A stretch of DNA of 64,000 bases from Verrucomicrobiia bacterium (GTDB lineage Bacteria; Verrucomicrobiota; Verrucomicrobiia; Limisphaerales; JADLHS01): positions 1-64,000 of the forward strand of contig WYBW01000187.1 of NCBI GenBank assembly GCA_011525685.1. The letters are read 5' to 3'. The position numbers and the translations under genes are program-made. Positions 8,518 through 18,765 of this stretch are shown piece by piece. The notes beneath the pieces are model-generated. The model saw nothing but the letters and a program-made list of their open reading frames with translations. It was not told the DNA's origin and did no database searches. How positions within the stretch are numbered: position 1 is the stretch's first letter; every line of letters starts with the position of its first letter.

Positions 8518-9450
8518 ATGCCGACCGAAGGATACGAACTCGTCCGACTCGCCAATGGGACCGCGGCCGTTCATTCCCTTGCCCACGGCGAGAAAATGCA
8601 CCCCGGTCTCGGTCCGGCCGCCGAAGCGGAAGCCCTCTACGTCGGCCAATTGAAAATCCGCGAACGGCTGGCCGTGCATGATGGAGAGTTCGTGGTCTGG
8701 GACGTTGGTCTGGGGGCGGCGGCCAACGCCATGGCGGTGTTGCGTGCGGCCCGCGATTTCCCGTGCCCGCTGCGGCTCGTCAGCTTCGACAATACGCTCG
8801 AACCGCTCGCGTTTGCGCTGGAGCACGCCGACGCGTTGGGTTACTTGCGCGGCTACGAAGAATTGGTTGAAGCAATCCTCAACCGCGGGCGGGTTCGATT
8901 CATGGACGGCCGGCATGAAGTGAGTTGGGAATTTCTCCTGGGGGATTTCCCAGCGTGGTGCGCCCAGACATTGGACTGCCTATCTCCCGATCAACGCGTT
9001 GGCGTTCACGCTTTAGCGTGTCCGGGGAGTGGCAGGCTGAAACCTGAACTTCAACCGGTCAACGCTCCGCACGCCATCCTGTTCGACGCCTTCTCGCCGG
9101 CAAAGAATCCGGCCATGTGGACGCTGCCGCTGTTCACAAATCTGTTTCGCCTCCTCCGCCCGGAGAGGCCCTGCAACCTGACCACCTATTCGCGCAGCAC
9201 GATGATCCGGGTCACGCTGTTGCTGGCCGGATTCTTCGTCGGGCGCGGCATTCCGACCGGATTGAAGGAGGAAACGACCGTCGCCGCGAACAAACTGGAG
9301 TTGATTGACGAGCCGCTGGACCGCAGGTGGTTGGAGCGGGCGCGGCGCTCGGAAAGTGCCGAGCCGCTGCACGAAGCCGTTTATCGCCGTCTTCCGCTTG
9401 CCCTTGGGAGTTCGAATAGGCTGCACGAACATCGGCAATTCATTGCATAA
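8518..9450 (+). CDS. MnmC-like tRNA (5-methylaminomethyl-2-thiouridine) methyltransferase
   Basis: SAM-dependent methyltransferase of the DUF752/MnmC N-terminal family, which completes mnm5s2U at the tRNA wobble position. Seen: the SAM-binding glycine loop WDVGLGAAANAM, the acidic end of strand 2 (VSFDNTLEPLAFAL), and the family hallmark LFDAFSPAKNPAMW followed by TYSRSTMIRVTLLLAGFFVG. The FAD-dependent oxidoreductase half of enterobacterial MnmC is absent, as in stand-alone MnmD. I chose ATG 8518 (MPTEGYELV); the frame is open to 8437, but that extension is Cys/Phe-rich and unlike the family. An unusual ~26-residue stretch just before FDAFSP is made of palindromic repeat sequence (8990-9066). 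Confidence 0.82.
   Translation: MPTEGYELVRLANGTAAVHSLAHGEKMHPGLGPAAEAEALYVGQLKIRERLAVHDGEFVVWDVGLGAAANAMAVLRAARDFPCPLRLVSFDNTLEPLAFALEHADALGYLRGYEELVEAILNRGRVRFMDGRHEVSWEFLLGDFPAWCAQTLDCLSPDQRVGVHALACPGSGRLKPELQPVNAPHAILFDAFSPAKNPAMWTLPLFTNLFRLLRPERPCNLTTYSRSTMIRVTLLLAGFFVGRGIPTGLKEETTVAANKLELIDEPLDRRWLERARRSESAEPLHEAVYRRLPLALGSSNRLHEHRQFIA
8990..9066. repeat. In-frame palindromic insertion in the tRNA methyltransferase gene
   Basis: Two hairpins occur here: CACGC-TTTA-GCGTG (9007-9020) and CAGG-CTGAAA-CCTG (9033-9046). The second has the same CTGAAA loop as the intergenic ACCGGG-CTGAAA-CCCGGT at 37954-37971 but a different stem. Translated, the stretch gives about residues 158-183 between the fold's core and the FDAFSP motif. 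The frame is kept and there is no stop. Confidence 0.7.
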
Positions 9451-9529
9451 ACGCGCCACTGGAGGTGAAGCGGCAAAAGGGCTTTTAGCAGGGCTGGTGT
9501 CTTGGAGATAATCTCCACCTCAGCCGGCG

Positions 9530-9664
9530 TCACCATAACTGATCAACCACCGCATTTACGACCACCTGCTTCTTCGAGTCATACGCTACGAACCCGTAGA
9601 AGTAAGGCAGATCCTCACCGTTGAACCGTACGACGAAGAGATTGGAGAGGGTTGGTAATCCCAT
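9530..9664 (-). pseudogene. Small ORF or 3' remnant of an unidentified gene
   Basis: A 44-residue frame reads MGLPTLSNLFVVRFN then GEDLPYFYGFVAYDSK and ends NAVVDQLW. It is hydrophobic/aromatic and protein-like. The same frame continues upstream of the ATG without a stop for about 30 more codons (to a TGA near 9758). That suggests the 3' end of a decayed gene rather than a functional peptide. It sits in the 333-base gap between the tRNA methyltransferase and polX. No homologue is recognised. Confidence 0.3.
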
Positions 9665-9783
9665 CGTGACGCTCCTCCGTTGCTGGATGCGAGCATCGGA
9701 GGGCAATGCGTCGGCAACTCTTGGGATTTCGCGGAGGCCTGCCGGAGACTCTCATCGTCCTCTCCCACATTCTTGAGGGGCTG

Positions 9784-11532
9784 TTAAGTGCTTCGCTTTG
9801 TCCGAAGCGCTTTCCGCAATTGGTCCAGCGGGAGCGTGTTGATGACGTCGGATTTCTCGAGCCAGCCCTTGCGCGCCACCCCCGCTCCAAGCCGGAGGAA
9901 GCCCGCGTGTTCGTTACGATGAGCGTCCGGGTTGATCACGCATTTCACGCCCTTGGCCTTCGCGCGGGGCCACAGCCGCCAATCCAGGTCGAAACGGCGC
10001 GGATTGCAGTTCAGTTCCAGCCACGTGCCGGTTTCCGCGCACGCGTCAATCACAGCTTCCTGGTTCACGGGATAGGCCTCGCGTTCCAGCAACAGCCGAC
10101 CGGAAAGGTGGCCGAGCATGTGGACGAACTTGTTTTGCGCCGCGCGGATCAGCCGTTTGGTGTTCTCGGCCTCGTTGCTGGCCGGAACATGAAGACTGGC
10201 GACCACCACGTCCAATTCAGCCAGCAGGTCATCGTCGAAATCAAGGCGGTCTTTGAGCACGTCCACTTCGATGCCCGTGAGGAGGCGGAAGTCGCTGCCG
10301 CGCCCGGCGAGTTGTTCATTCACCCGGCGAATCTCCTCGAGCTGCTCGCGCACGCGCGCGGCATCGAGGCCCCGGGCTTGAAAGGAGGACTTGGAGTGAT
10401 CCGTGATGGCCCAGTAAGCGAGGCCGAGGTTTTCCATGTAACTCGCAATCTCCTCGGGCCGGCTGTGGCCATCACTCCAGGTGGAATGGTTGTGCAAGGA
10501 GCCTTTCAAGTCCGTCCAATCGAGGAGGCGCGGCAGTTCGCCTTTCTCCGCGGCGTTGAATTCGCCGTGGTCCTCGCGCAGTTCGGGCGGTACATAAGCG
10601 AGGCCGAGCTTCTCAAAGATTTCCGCTTCGTCCTTGCAGGGAACGAGCAACTGCGGATCGCGGGTTTCCTCCTTGGACTTGAACAAGCCGTATTCGTTGA
10701 GTCGCAACCCGCGGGCGATGGCGCGTTGGCGCATGACGATGTTGTGCTCCTTGCTCCCGGTGAAATAGGCGAGCGCGAAGGGAAACTCCTTGTCGGTCAC
10801 CACCCGCAAATCGCATTGGATGCCGCCCTCCAGAATCACGCTGACCTTGGTTTCGCCCCGGGCGTTGATCTTGAGGATGCCGGGCTGCGCGACGAAGTGT
10901 TCGATCACGGCTTCGGGCTTTTTCGTGGATGTCAGCAGGTCAATGTCGCCGATGACTTCCTTGCACCGGCGCAGACTGCCGGCCGTGCTGCAACGGACCA
11001 CTTCCGGATGCTGTCGCAAACTTTCGAGCAAGGGTTCGGCCGCGCGCAGCGCGTCACTGAGCAAATGTTTCGAGGCGTAGAGCCGGCGTTGTTCGATGCC
11101 TTCGAGAAGATTGGTCTGGGTCTTCTCACCGAAACCATCCAATTGAGCGACTTGGCCCTGCTTGCAGGCTTGCTCAAGCTTTTCAACGGAATCAATGCCG
11201 AGCTTCTTGTTAAGCGCCTGTATCTTCTTTGGGCCGAGTCCGGGAATGTCGAGCATGGCCATCAGCCCCGCAGGCAGCGAGGCTTTGAGTTCCTCGTAGT
11301 AAGCCAGCTTGCCGGTCTCGACGAGTTCCTTGACCTTTTTGGCGATGCCCTCACCGACACCCTTGATCTCGCCCAAGCGGTCCTCAGCGACAATCTTCGC
11401 CAGCGGTTCGGCCAAGCCTTCAATGGCGCGCGCCGCGTTGGAATAAGCGCGGGTCTTGAAGGGATTTTCGCCTTTCAACTCGAGCAGCGTGCCGATCTCG
11501 ACAAGGATCTCGGCCACTTTGTCTTTGTCCAT
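9784..11532 (-). CDS. polX: DNA polymerase X family protein with PHP exonuclease domain
   Basis: Bacterial PolX, a gap-filling DNA repair polymerase with a metal-dependent 3'-5' exonuclease/AP-site activity. Order: helix-hairpin-helix region (residues ~40-150; IKGVGEGIAKKV, IPGLGPKKI, LDGFGEKT), polymerase palm with GSLRRCKEVIGDID (185-198) giving two catalytic Asp, a third Asp in IQCDLRVV (~239), then the PHP domain from ~340 with LHNHSTWSDGH, YWAITDHSKSS, GIEVDVL, LNCNPRRFDLDWRLW and INPDAH. The 582-residue length is normal. The frame is open to 11769, but ATG 11532 (MDKDKVAEILVEIG) matches the family start. It is divergent from the hybrid kinase gene. Confidence 0.95.
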   Translation of the reverse strand: MDKDKVAEILVEIGTLLELKGENPFKTRAYSNAARAIEGLAEPLAKIVAEDRLGEIKGVGEGIAKKVKELVETGKLAYYEELKASLPAGLMAMLDIPGLGPKKIQALNKKLGIDSVEKLEQACKQGQVAQLDGFGEKTQTNLLEGIEQRRLYASKHLLSDALRAAEPLLESLRQHPEVVRCSTAGSLRRCKEVIGDIDLLTSTKKPEAVIEHFVAQPGILKINARGETKVSVILEGGIQCDLRVVTDKEFPFALAYFTGSKEHNIVMRQRAIARGLRLNEYGLFKSKEETRDPQLLVPCKDEAEIFEKLGLAYVPPELREDHGEFNAAEKGELPRLLDWTDLKGSLHNHSTWSDGHSRPEEIASYMENLGLAYWAITDHSKSSFQARGLDAARVREQLEEIRRVNEQLAGRGSDFRLLTGIEVDVLKDRLDFDDDLLAELDVVVASLHVPASNEAENTKRLIRAAQNKFVHMLGHLSGRLLLEREAYPVNQEAVIDACAETGTWLELNCNPRRFDLDWRLWPRAKAKGVKCVINPDAHRNEHAGFLRLGAGVARKGWLEKSDVINTLPLDQLRKALRTKRST

Positions 11533-11768
11533 GTGGCCGAATATAGGTCGTGGGAATGGGCAAGAAAGGGCAAAATGGACAGAAGCAGAATCCGGAGTGT
11601 GGAAGCGGCCGCTCAGGCTGTCAGTTTCGCTATAATACTGAGAGTCAACGGTTTCAATTGGACATGGCCTCCAAGCTGAAGGCGCCGGGCGGCATTGGTT
11701 ATGCTTATGAAACCATTGGCACCCAGGCGCATCGAGTGCTGATTCGGAAGCATCTGATACAAAAAACA

Positions 11769-13841
11769 ATGTGGCCGGAATTCTTTAACAGCATCTTCTC
11801 CGGAGAGATCGCCGGAGCTTATGGGGAGCAATATGTACGCGCGGCCTTGATTGTGTCGCTGTCGAGCGTGTGGCTGTTGGTCGGGCTTTTCTATTACATC
11901 AACCGATACACCAGGCGCGATTACTTCACGATGTGGACGGCGGCCTGGCTGTTCTACGCCTTGTGGCTGACTTTGAGCCTGCAACTGAGCAGCAAGTCGT
12001 TCGTGGACCAACCCGGCACGCTTTCCTTCCTGCTCAAACACGTCTGCGTGGCCATCTCGGCGGTGTTCCTGCTGTGGGGCAGCCTGCGCTTCCTGCAATT
12101 GCCGGTGCGGCAGACGCTCATCGGATTGTTCATGCTGTTTCTGATGGCGTGGACGTTTGTCGGTCCCCAGGTGGGGGCGGAGGGACTGCAGTTGGAGTTG
12201 CCGGTGTTCATTCTGCTGGGTTCGGGCAGCGTCTTTGCCGGGACGTGCTTTTATCGCATCCGAAAGAAGATGCCATTCGTGGGCGCCGGCATGCTCTCGC
12301 TCGGATTCTTGTTGTGGGGCGTGTTCCTCGGCAGTTTTCCGTTGTCCCAGGAATACGGCAAGGTTTACGAGAACCTTTACAGCGCCACCTATTTTGTGGC
12401 CGCGGTGCTCCAACTTTTCATCGCTGTGAGCATGATTGTGCTGGTGCTGGAGGAGGTGCGTTTCAAGAGCGAGCAGATGCTGGCCGAGGTGGCCCAGATT
12501 CGATCCGAGAAGGAACAACTGCAGGCCAAGGTGCTTTCGACCGAGGAGCAATACCGGAATCTTTACAGCCAGGTGTTGCACACGCAGGGAAAACAGCAGG
12601 CCTACGATGAATTGCGCCAGGCCCAACAAGCGCTGGTTCGGCAGGAACGGTTGCGCGCCCTCGGCGAGATGTCCAGCGGCGTGGCGCACGACATCAACAA
12701 TCTGCTCTCGCCGGTGGTGGCCTATTCCGAACTGCTGCTCGACCAACTCCCCGACCTGCCGGAGCGGCCGCGGCGCTATCTCAACAACATCCATAAAGCC
12801 GCCCAGGACATTGCCCGGATCGTTGCCCGCATGAGGGAGTTTTACCGTTCGCGTTCAAACTTCGAGCAATTGTTGCCGGTGAACCTCAACCAGATCATCG
12901 AGGACGTCATTGAACTGACCCGTCCCCGGTGGCGCGACCTGCCGCAACGCGACGGTATCTCCATTCAATTGCAGCGCGAACTGGCGCCGCAGTTGCCCCT
13001 GCTGATGAGCGACGCGAGCGAACTGCGCGAGGCGCTGACCAATCTGGTCTTCAACGCGGTGGACGCCATGCCCCAAGGGGGCACCATCACCATCGCCACG
13101 CGCTGCCTTCCCGGGCAGACCGAGGCCGCCACGGCTGAAGGACAGCAAAAATTGGAAGTGCAAGTGCGGGATGAAGGCACCGGCATGTCGGAGGCAACCC
13201 GTCAGCGCTGTCTGGAACCTTTTTTCTCCACCAAAGCCCAGCGCGGAGGCTCGGGGCTGGGGCTGGCAATGGTTTATGGCATGATGCAACGTCACGAAGG
13301 CAGCATCGAGATCGAGAGCACCCTGGGCAAAGGCACCTGTGTCCGGCTGCTCTTCCCAGTGCGGGAATTGACCAAGCAGCCTGCCAGCCTGGTCACCAAG
13401 GAAGCGGCCAGGACCGAGGGCTTGCGTGTCCTGTGCATAGACGATGAACCCAACGTCCGGACACTCGTGGCAGACTGTCTCGGGGGCGCATATCAGATCG
13501 AAACCGCCGCCACGGGCAAGGCCGGTCTGGAAATGTTCCGCGCCGGACTCCAGGCCCACCAGCCTTACGACGTGGTGATCACCGACCTCGGGATGCCGGA
13601 GGTGGACGGTCACCAGGTTGCTCGCGAGATCAAGTCTGACTCGCCGGACACTCCCGTCATCATGCTCACCGGCTGGGGCACGATGATGAAGCAGGATGGC
13701 GAAGTGGCCGGCCACGCCGATGCCATCGTGGGCAAACCGCCTTCCATGAAAGAGCTTAACGACTTGATCCTCCGCCTGAACGCGCGGCGCGGCCAGTTGG
13801 GGGCGACCCACCAGCCAGCCACGGCGAATTCGACGAACTGA
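11769..13841 (+). CDS. Membrane-bound hybrid sensor histidine kinase with C-terminal receiver
   Basis: A 690-residue signalling protein. The N-terminus holds about seven hydrophobic helices (residues ~25-240), then a coiled-coil linker of heptad-like Gln/Glu/Leu (~245-300). The HisKA dimerisation domain carries the phospho-acceptor in [19 protein letters not shown] (His307). The HATPase_c domain shows [41 protein letters not shown] receiver domain (~550-670) has [14 protein letters not shown] with Asp606 and VIMLTGWG. The signal sensed is unknown. I chose ATG 11769 (MWPEFFNS), since earlier starts overlap the polX leader. No output regulator is adjacent; a pseudopilin gene follows 88 bases downstream. 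Confidence 0.88.
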   Translation: MWPEFFNSIFSGEIAGAYGEQYVRAALIVSLSSVWLLVGLFYYINRYTRRDYFTMWTAAWLFYALWLTLSLQLSSKSFVDQPGTLSFLLKHVCVAISAVFLLWGSLRFLQLPVRQTLIGLFMLFLMAWTFVGPQVGAEGLQLELPVFILLGSGSVFAGTCFYRIRKKMPFVGAGMLSLGFLLWGVFLGSFPLSQEYGKVYENLYSATYFVAAVLQLFIAVSMIVLVLEEVRFKSEQMLAEVAQIRSEKEQLQAKVLSTEEQYRNLYSQVLHTQGKQQAYDELRQAQQALVRQERLRALGEMSSGVAHDINNLLSPVVAYSELLLDQLPDLPERPRRYLNNIHKAAQDIARIVARMREFYRSRSNFEQLLPVNLNQIIEDVIELTRPRWRDLPQRDGISIQLQRELAPQLPLLMSDASELREALTNLVFNAVDAMPQGGTITIATRCLPGQTEAATAEGQQKLEVQVRDEGTGMSEATRQRCLEPFFSTKAQRGGSGLGLAMVYGMMQRHEGSIEIESTLGKGTCVRLLFPVRELTKQPASLVTKEAARTEGLRVLCIDDEPNVRTLVADCLGGAYQIETAATGKAGLEMFRAGLQAHQPYDVVITDLGMPEVDGHQVAREIKSDSPDTPVIMLTGWGTMMKQDGEVAGHADAIVGKPPSMKELNDLILRLNARRGQLGATHQPATANSTN

Positions 13842-13929
13842 ACCCCAGGCCCCGTGTTTCGCCGGCCCTGCCCTCGCGCCGGGCTTTCCCTTTGCCAACT
13901 CGCGTTCCGCGTGCTATGGAAAAAATGGA

Positions 13930-14733
13930 ATGAAACCCGGGCCGGACATCGCCGGATTGACCGACAGGCGGAGCACCGAACGCTCGCGCCAAAAGGGATT
14001 CACGCTGATCGAGCTTCTGGTGGTGATTGCCATCATCGCGATCCTGGCGGCCATGCTCCTTCCGGCGTTCTCTCGCGCCAAAGTCGCCAGCTTGAACGCG
14101 GCCTGCAAGAATAACATGCGCCAGTTGGGCATCGCCCTCAGCCTGTATGCCGACGAAGCCGGGGTTTATCCCTCGGCCGTCAACTGGGAGGCGCAACGGT
14201 TCTGGTACGACACGCTGCGGCCGCAAATCGCCGGTAACAAGAACCTGCTCGGCTGCCCCGCTTTCAAAGGCGACCGGGACGTGGACACCGCGGTGGTCTG
14301 GTTGGCGCCCAACTTCTTCTTCTATCGCGATCCCAAGCCGGGTTACACGGCAGCGGGTGTGAGTTACGGCTACAACGCCTATGGTCTGCGCTCCACCGGC
14401 ACGGTCTATGGCGACACCATTGATGTGCTGGGACTCGGGCCTTCGGGCGCCGTTGGAGTGCCCACCAGCCGGGTCAAGAATCCCACCGAGATGATTGCCA
14501 TGGCGGACTCAATGTTCATGCCGGTCGTGACCACCACCACCTTCTCCTATCTGCTCGCGGTGGGCGACGGCTCGCGTCCCTCACCCGACCGTCACAACGG
14601 TGGCTCGAACATCGCCTTCTGCGATGGCCACGTCCAAAACATCCGCAACCCGGAACTCGTGGCCGACACCGTTCCCGCGCGCAGACGCTGGAACAATGAC
14701 AACAATCCGCACTTGGAAATCAGCTTGAAATAG
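13930..14733 (+). CDS. Pseudopilin-like DUF1559/H-x9-DG protein
   Basis: A 267-residue protein with a textbook class III leader: [19 protein letters not shown], cleaved after the Gly by a prepilin peptidase, followed by [19 protein letters not shown]. The C-terminal motif [15 protein letters not shown] is the H-x9-DG signature. Such proteins occur in many copies per genome in Planctomycetes and Verrucomicrobia and are thought to be exported pseudopilin-like surface or pseudopilus components. The ATG start gives a 25-residue basic leader. Compared with the gene at 2963-3865, the prepilin motif is intact. It lies between the hybrid kinase and thiD on the same strand. Confidence 0.85.
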   Translation: MKPGPDIAGLTDRRSTERSRQKGFTLIELLVVIAIIAILAAMLLPAFSRAKVASLNAACKNNMRQLGIALSLYADEAGVYPSAVNWEAQRFWYDTLRPQIAGNKNLLGCPAFKGDRDVDTAVVWLAPNFFFYRDPKPGYTAAGVSYGYNAYGLRSTGTVYGDTIDVLGLGPSGAVGVPTSRVKNPTEMIAMADSMFMPVVTTTTFSYLLAVGDGSRPSPDRHNGGSNIAFCDGHVQNIRNPELVADTVPARRRWNNDNNPHLEISLK

Positions 14734-14790
14734 CCGGTCCGGCGGCAACAATCGCCTGCCGTTGAGACCCGACTATCCACATTTCCACGA

Positions 14791-15591
14791 ATGATTCGTC
14801 ACTCACAACGGTTGCCGATTGCCCTCACCATCGCCGGTTCGGACAGTGGCGGAGGCGCCGGCATTCAGGCCGATCTCAAGACGTTCGCCGCGCTTGGTGT
14901 CCATGGCACCAACGTCATCACTTGCATTACCGCGCAAAATCCACGGGGCGTGACCGGCATTCAATCCATCCGTACCGACCTTGTGCGCCGGCAGATTGAG
15001 GCAGTGTTCGACGAGCTGCCACCCCGCGCGGTCAAGACAGGCATGTTGTATTCGGCCGAGATCATCCGCACCGTCGCCGACTTCTTCGAGCGCGGTCGGC
15101 GTCCACCGCTCGTGGTGGACCCGGTGATGGTCGCCACCAGCGGGGCGGTCTTGCTCAAACCTTCCGCCATCCGCGCGTTGAAGGAACGGTTGCTGCCGTT
15201 GGCGACTCTGATCACGCCCAACCTGCCCGAGGCAGAAATGCTGATGGGCCGCCGATTGGCCACGCTGGCCGACCTGCGCCAGGCCGCACGCGACATTCAC
15301 GACCAATTCGGCGGCGTCGTGCTGGCCAAGGGCGGACACCTCCCGGACCAATCGCGGGCGGTGGATGTCCTCGACGATGGCCGGAGAGTCACCCTGTTGA
15401 GCGCTCCGTTTGTGCGAGGCATTTCCACGCACGGCACCGGCTGCACATACTCCGCCGCAATCACCGCCCAGTTGGCTTCAGGTCGCGATCTCCCCAAGGC
15501 CGTCGCCCGGGCCAAACGCTTCCTGACCCGCGCCATTTCCCGCAGCCAGCGCATCGGCCGCCATTTCGTTTTGAATTTCAACCTGACCTGA
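14791..15591 (+). CDS. thiD: Hydroxymethylpyrimidine/phosphomethylpyrimidine kinase
   Basis: Ribokinase-family kinase that phosphorylates HMP and HMP-phosphate in thiamine biosynthesis. Family features: IAGSDSGGGAGIQADLKTF at the N-terminus (substrate binding), ITAQNPRGVTGI, VVDPVMVATSGA (ATP/substrate region), LITPNLPEAEML, VLAKGGHL, and the catalytic glycine-rich motif STHGTGCTYSAAI, with the Asp of canonical GTGDTF-type motifs replaced by Cys as is usual in ThiD. The 266-residue length is normal. No other thi genes are in the window. ATG start without a clear Shine-Dalgarno sequence. Confidence 0.95.
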   Translation: MIRHSQRLPIALTIAGSDSGGGAGIQADLKTFAALGVHGTNVITCITAQNPRGVTGIQSIRTDLVRRQIEAVFDELPPRAVKTGMLYSAEIIRTVADFFERGRRPPLVVDPVMVATSGAVLLKPSAIRALKERLLPLATLITPNLPEAEMLMGRRLATLADLRQAARDIHDQFGGVVLAKGGHLPDQSRAVDVLDDGRRVTLLSAPFVRGISTHGTGCTYSAAITAQLASGRDLPKAVARAKRFLTRAISRSQRIGRHFVLNFNLT

Positions 15592-15758
15592 TCGCGTCGG
15601 CATCCTCCGCCCTGCCGAAAGGGTCGGTTTCGGCACTTGGGTATTTGGGTGATTGAGTGCCTGGCACTTCGCCCCCAGGAACATCTCCAGTCGCGCCCAC
15701 AACCTGACCCTTTTCCTCCTTTCTGCCGGGAAGTCCGCGGATTAAGGTTTCCGGGCAC

Positions 15759-16925
15759 ATGAAACTCAACCGCAACCTGCACCTCGCCTACTGCACCAAT
15801 ATTCATCGAGGTGAAACCTGGGCGGAAACTTTCGACGCGCTCGTGCGCCACACCCTTGCCGTCCGGCGCCGGGTCCGCCCGGACAAACCCTATGCCATCG
15901 GCCTGCGTTTGAGCCATCAGGCGGCGGTGGAATTGAGCGACCGCGCCAACCTCCTCTCGTTCCAGCGCTGGCTTGGGGACAACGGTTGTTATGTATTCAC
16001 GATCAACGGATTTCCCTATGGGCAGTTCCACGGGACCCGCGTCAAGGAACGGGTGTATCAGCCGGACTGGACCACGCCCGAGCGGCTGACTTACACCAAC
16101 CGGCTGTTTGATCTGCTGGCACAACTGCTGCCCTCGGGTGTCGAAGGCAGCGTCAGTACGCTGCCCTGCGGCTTCAAGTCCCTGGTGACCACGCCGGAGG
16201 AAATGGATTTGATCCGCCAAAACCTCTGGCGTTGCGTCGAGCACGTCGCCCGCGTAAGTGAACAAACCGGCCGCAAGCTGCATCTTGGTTTGGAGCCTGA
16301 ACCGCTCTGCGTGCTGGAGTGCAGCCGCGAAGTCACCCACTTTTTCGACCGCCTCACCGCCGAACACCATCGCGACCCGCGGCTCGCGGAACACCTCGGC
16401 GTGAATTACGACACCTGCCATTTTGCCGTGGAATTTGAAGAGCCCGCGGAGGCCATCGCCAGTCTTCGCCGGCACGGCATCAAATTAAGCAAGCTGCACC
16501 TGAGTTCCGCGCTCAAGCTTCACCCTTCGGCGGAAGCCCGCCGCGCTCTGGCAGCGTTCGAGGACGAAGTTTATCTGCACCAGGTGCTGGTGCGGCGCGC
16601 CGATGGACAGCGCGCGGCCTACCCCGACCTGCACCTCGCGTTGAAGGGCGAACGCGACGCCACGGAGGCCGACGAGTGGCGGGTTCACTTTCACATTCCC
16701 CTGCATAGTCCGCCCCTGCCGCTGTTTCAGAACACAACGGACCATCTGCTTGGCGCGCTGGACGTGCTGGCCGCCACCCCGGGCCTTTGCACCCACCTCG
16801 AAATGGAGACTTACACGTGGGAAGTCCTGCCGCCGGAGTTCAAGAACCGCGAAGTCGTGGATCAACTCGTGGCCGAATACGAATGGACGCTGGCTCGCCT
16901 GCGAGAACGTGGCCTGGCCGGCTGA
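15759..16925 (+). CDS. eboE: EboE-like metabolite traffic protein (TIM-barrel isomerase fold)
   Basis: A 388-residue protein resembling EboE, a member of the xylose-isomerase-like TIM-barrel group encoded in ebo clusters (eboA-F) of cyanobacteria, Bacteroidetes and other bacteria. Those clusters have been linked to export or traffic of a prenylated metabolite, e.g. the scytonemin precursor. Signatures seen: NLHLAYCTNIHRGETW at the start, FTINGFPYGQFHG, STLPCGFKSL, LGLEPEPLCVLE, LGVNYDTCHFAVEFE and LEMETYTWEVLP. Several His, Asp and Glu at strand ends suit a metal site. No other ebo genes flank it: thiD is upstream and a sulfatase is convergent downstream. The identification rests on motif recall. 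Confidence 0.8.
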   Translation: MKLNRNLHLAYCTNIHRGETWAETFDALVRHTLAVRRRVRPDKPYAIGLRLSHQAAVELSDRANLLSFQRWLGDNGCYVFTINGFPYGQFHGTRVKERVYQPDWTTPERLTYTNRLFDLLAQLLPSGVEGSVSTLPCGFKSLVTTPEEMDLIRQNLWRCVEHVARVSEQTGRKLHLGLEPEPLCVLECSREVTHFFDRLTAEHHRDPRLAEHLGVNYDTCHFAVEFEEPAEAIASLRRHGIKLSKLHLSSALKLHPSAEARRALAAFEDEVYLHQVLVRRADGQRAAYPDLHLALKGERDATEADEWRVHFHIPLHSPPLPLFQNTTDHLLGALDVLAATPGLCTHLEMETYTWEVLPPEFKNREVVDQLVAEYEWTLARLRERGLAG

Positions 16926-16976
16926 TTCAATGGGTGTTCGACTCCAGTGAGCCGATGCCGGCGCGGCGTTCCGCCT

Positions 16977-18554
16977 TTACGGGCGAGGGAGGGGTTGCTT
17001 TTCAAAGTCGGCTTCGTTCACCCAGCCGGCTGGAGGCTTTTCACCGCGCATGAACTTCTCGTAGAAGCCGGCGCCGCTCGTGGGCTGGTATTCGTCGAAG
17101 ACATGGCCGCGAGCAAACATGCGCGGATCGTTCTGGGCGTCGAGCAAGGTTTCCATGCGTTCCCGGAGGGACCGGAGCCGGGACTGTTGTGTGGAGTCGG
17201 AGGCAAGATTTTTCGCGCAGTCGGCATCGGTGAGGAGATCGTAAAGTTCCTCGGCCGGGCGCAGGCCGAAATTGAGTTGCCAGAATCTGTCCGCGCGGTT
17301 CTGACGGCCGAGTTCGAGGATGAGTGACTTTGTTGGGCTGCCGTCGGTGTCGAGGTAGCCCGTCTCCGGATTGCCGGCGGGCCAGCGGGACGGCTCGTAG
17401 TTCCGCAAATAAAGATGCGTGGCAGTCACGATGCCGCGGATGGGATAGCCCCAATCGTTTGGCCGCCCCACGTCGGTGCGTTCCTTGCCGATCAGCACAT
17501 GGTCGCGCTCGGGCACAATGCGTCCGGACTTTTCAGTCTCAAAAATGGGCCGCCAGCTTTTCCCGGTGATAGGCATCATGCCGCTTTCTTTCTCGGGTAT
17601 GCCAGCAACGTCGAGCACCGTCGGAGCGATGTCGGTGAAGTCCACGAAATCCTCGATCACGCGGCCCGGCTTGCGGATGCCGCCCGGCCAGCGGATGGCG
17701 AGCGGAACGTGGTTGGAGTCATGGTAGGCGTAGCCCTTCACGCGCGGGAATGGCATGCCGTGATCGCTGGTCACGATGACGAGTGTGCGGTCGAGCAGAT
17801 CGCGCTTTTGCAGTTCGGCCAACATCCGTGCGAGATGATGGTCCACGTGCTCGACCTCGAAGGCGTAATCGAGCATGTCGTGGCGGACGGTCTCCTGGTC
17901 CGGCCAGTAACCGGGCAAGCGGTCGAGGTCGCTTAACTTTTTGCCTCCTTTGTTTACGCCGGATTGGAATTCGTAGCCGCGATGGGGTTCGGTCGCGCCA
18001 TACCAAAAGCACCAGGGCGCGTTCACGGGGGCGGCGTTGAGAAAGTCGGCGAAGTTGGCGGCGTAGTCGTGGTTGGAAATCGAAGGTGTGGGCGGCTTCG
18101 CCTTGTGTTTGTTGAATGGCCGGCCGGTGATTAACCTTGGCTGGCCGTTGGCATCGTTGGCAATGCCCGGTCCCCAGCCCTTGCCGGTCACGCCCACGTG
18201 CCAGCCGCGCTCCATCAGCACCTCGGGCCAGCTCTTGAACTTCGCGGGAAAAAAGGCCAGATGATTGCCCGCCTCCTCCAACTGCCAGAGGTGGCGTCCG
18301 GTAAGCACGATGGCGCGCGAAGGGGCGCACTTGGCCATCGGGGTGTAAGCGTGGTTAAACAGGAGGCCTTCCTGCGCCACACGATCGAAGGCGGGTGTCT
18401 TGACCCAACGCGTGCCGTAAGCGCCCGCGTGCCAGCCCCAATCGTCGGCAATGGCAAAGAGGATGTTCGGCCGCGGCTGCGCGGCGATCAACGCCGGGGG
18501 CGCGGCCGGACCGCAAGTGCCCAGAAACGCAATGAACAGCAGTGCGCGTTGCAT
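16977..18554 (-). CDS. Exported sulfatase (formylglycine-dependent)
   Basis: Type I sulfatase of the alkaline-phosphatase superfamily, expected in the periplasm or outside the cell to remove sulfate esters, often from polysaccharides. An N-terminal signal peptide ([20 protein letters not shown]) precedes the catalytic domain. [13 protein letters not shown] gives the first metal-binding Asp pair. The C-x-P-S-R motif [13 protein letters not shown] gives the formylglycine residue Cys76. [11 protein letters not shown] supplies the second metal-site Asp and His. I chose ATG 18554; the frame is open to a TTG at 18569. An anaerobic- or FGE-type maturase is required in trans and is not in this window. 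No carbohydrate-utilisation genes are next to it. Confidence 0.92.
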   Translation of the reverse strand: MQRALLFIAFLGTCGPAAPPALIAAQPRPNILFAIADDWGWHAGAYGTRWVKTPAFDRVAQEGLLFNHAYTPMAKCAPSRAIVLTGRHLWQLEEAGNHLAFFPAKFKSWPEVLMERGWHVGVTGKGWGPGIANDANGQPRLITGRPFNKHKAKPPTPSISNHDYAANFADFLNAAPVNAPWCFWYGATEPHRGYEFQSGVNKGGKKLSDLDRLPGYWPDQETVRHDMLDYAFEVEHVDHHLARMLAELQKRDLLDRTLVIVTSDHGMPFPRVKGYAYHDSNHVPLAIRWPGGIRKPGRVIEDFVDFTDIAPTVLDVAGIPEKESGMMPITGKSWRPIFETEKSGRIVPERDHVLIGKERTDVGRPNDWGYPIRGIVTATHLYLRNYEPSRWPAGNPETGYLDTDGSPTKSLILELGRQNRADRFWQLNFGLRPAEELYDLLTDADCAKNLASDSTQQSRLRSLRERMETLLDAQNDPRMFARGHVFDEYQPTSGAGFYEKFMRGEKPPAGWVNEADFEKQPLPRP

Positions 18555-18644
18555 GGTGGCATGATGCAATCCCCCGGTGCGGAGCGCCAGCCCGCGTTGA
18601 GTCGCCGCTCAGAGGCGCCTCTGACTTCTTGCCAGTCTGCCAGT

Positions 18645-18716
18645 GTGCCGGAAGGGCCGCTTACCACCCGCCCGGCCCACTTGGGCGGCTGGCAAGCCGC
18701 CTCTCCGTCGTCCGGC
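18645..18716. repeat. Diverged copy of the long inverted repeat
   Basis: The arm ending GGCAAGCCGCCTCTCC pairs imperfectly with GGGCCGCTTACCACCCGCC across a short spacer. This is a variant of the 6637-6690 element. Both carry a neighbouring GCCAGTCTGCC-like word in inverted orientation. It lies between the divergent sulfatase and propeller-kinase genes. Confidence 0.6.
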
Positions 18717-18765
18717 ATTGCTCAATCGGCTTTACTTCGCGAGCGTGTCGCCTGAAAAATCCTTC

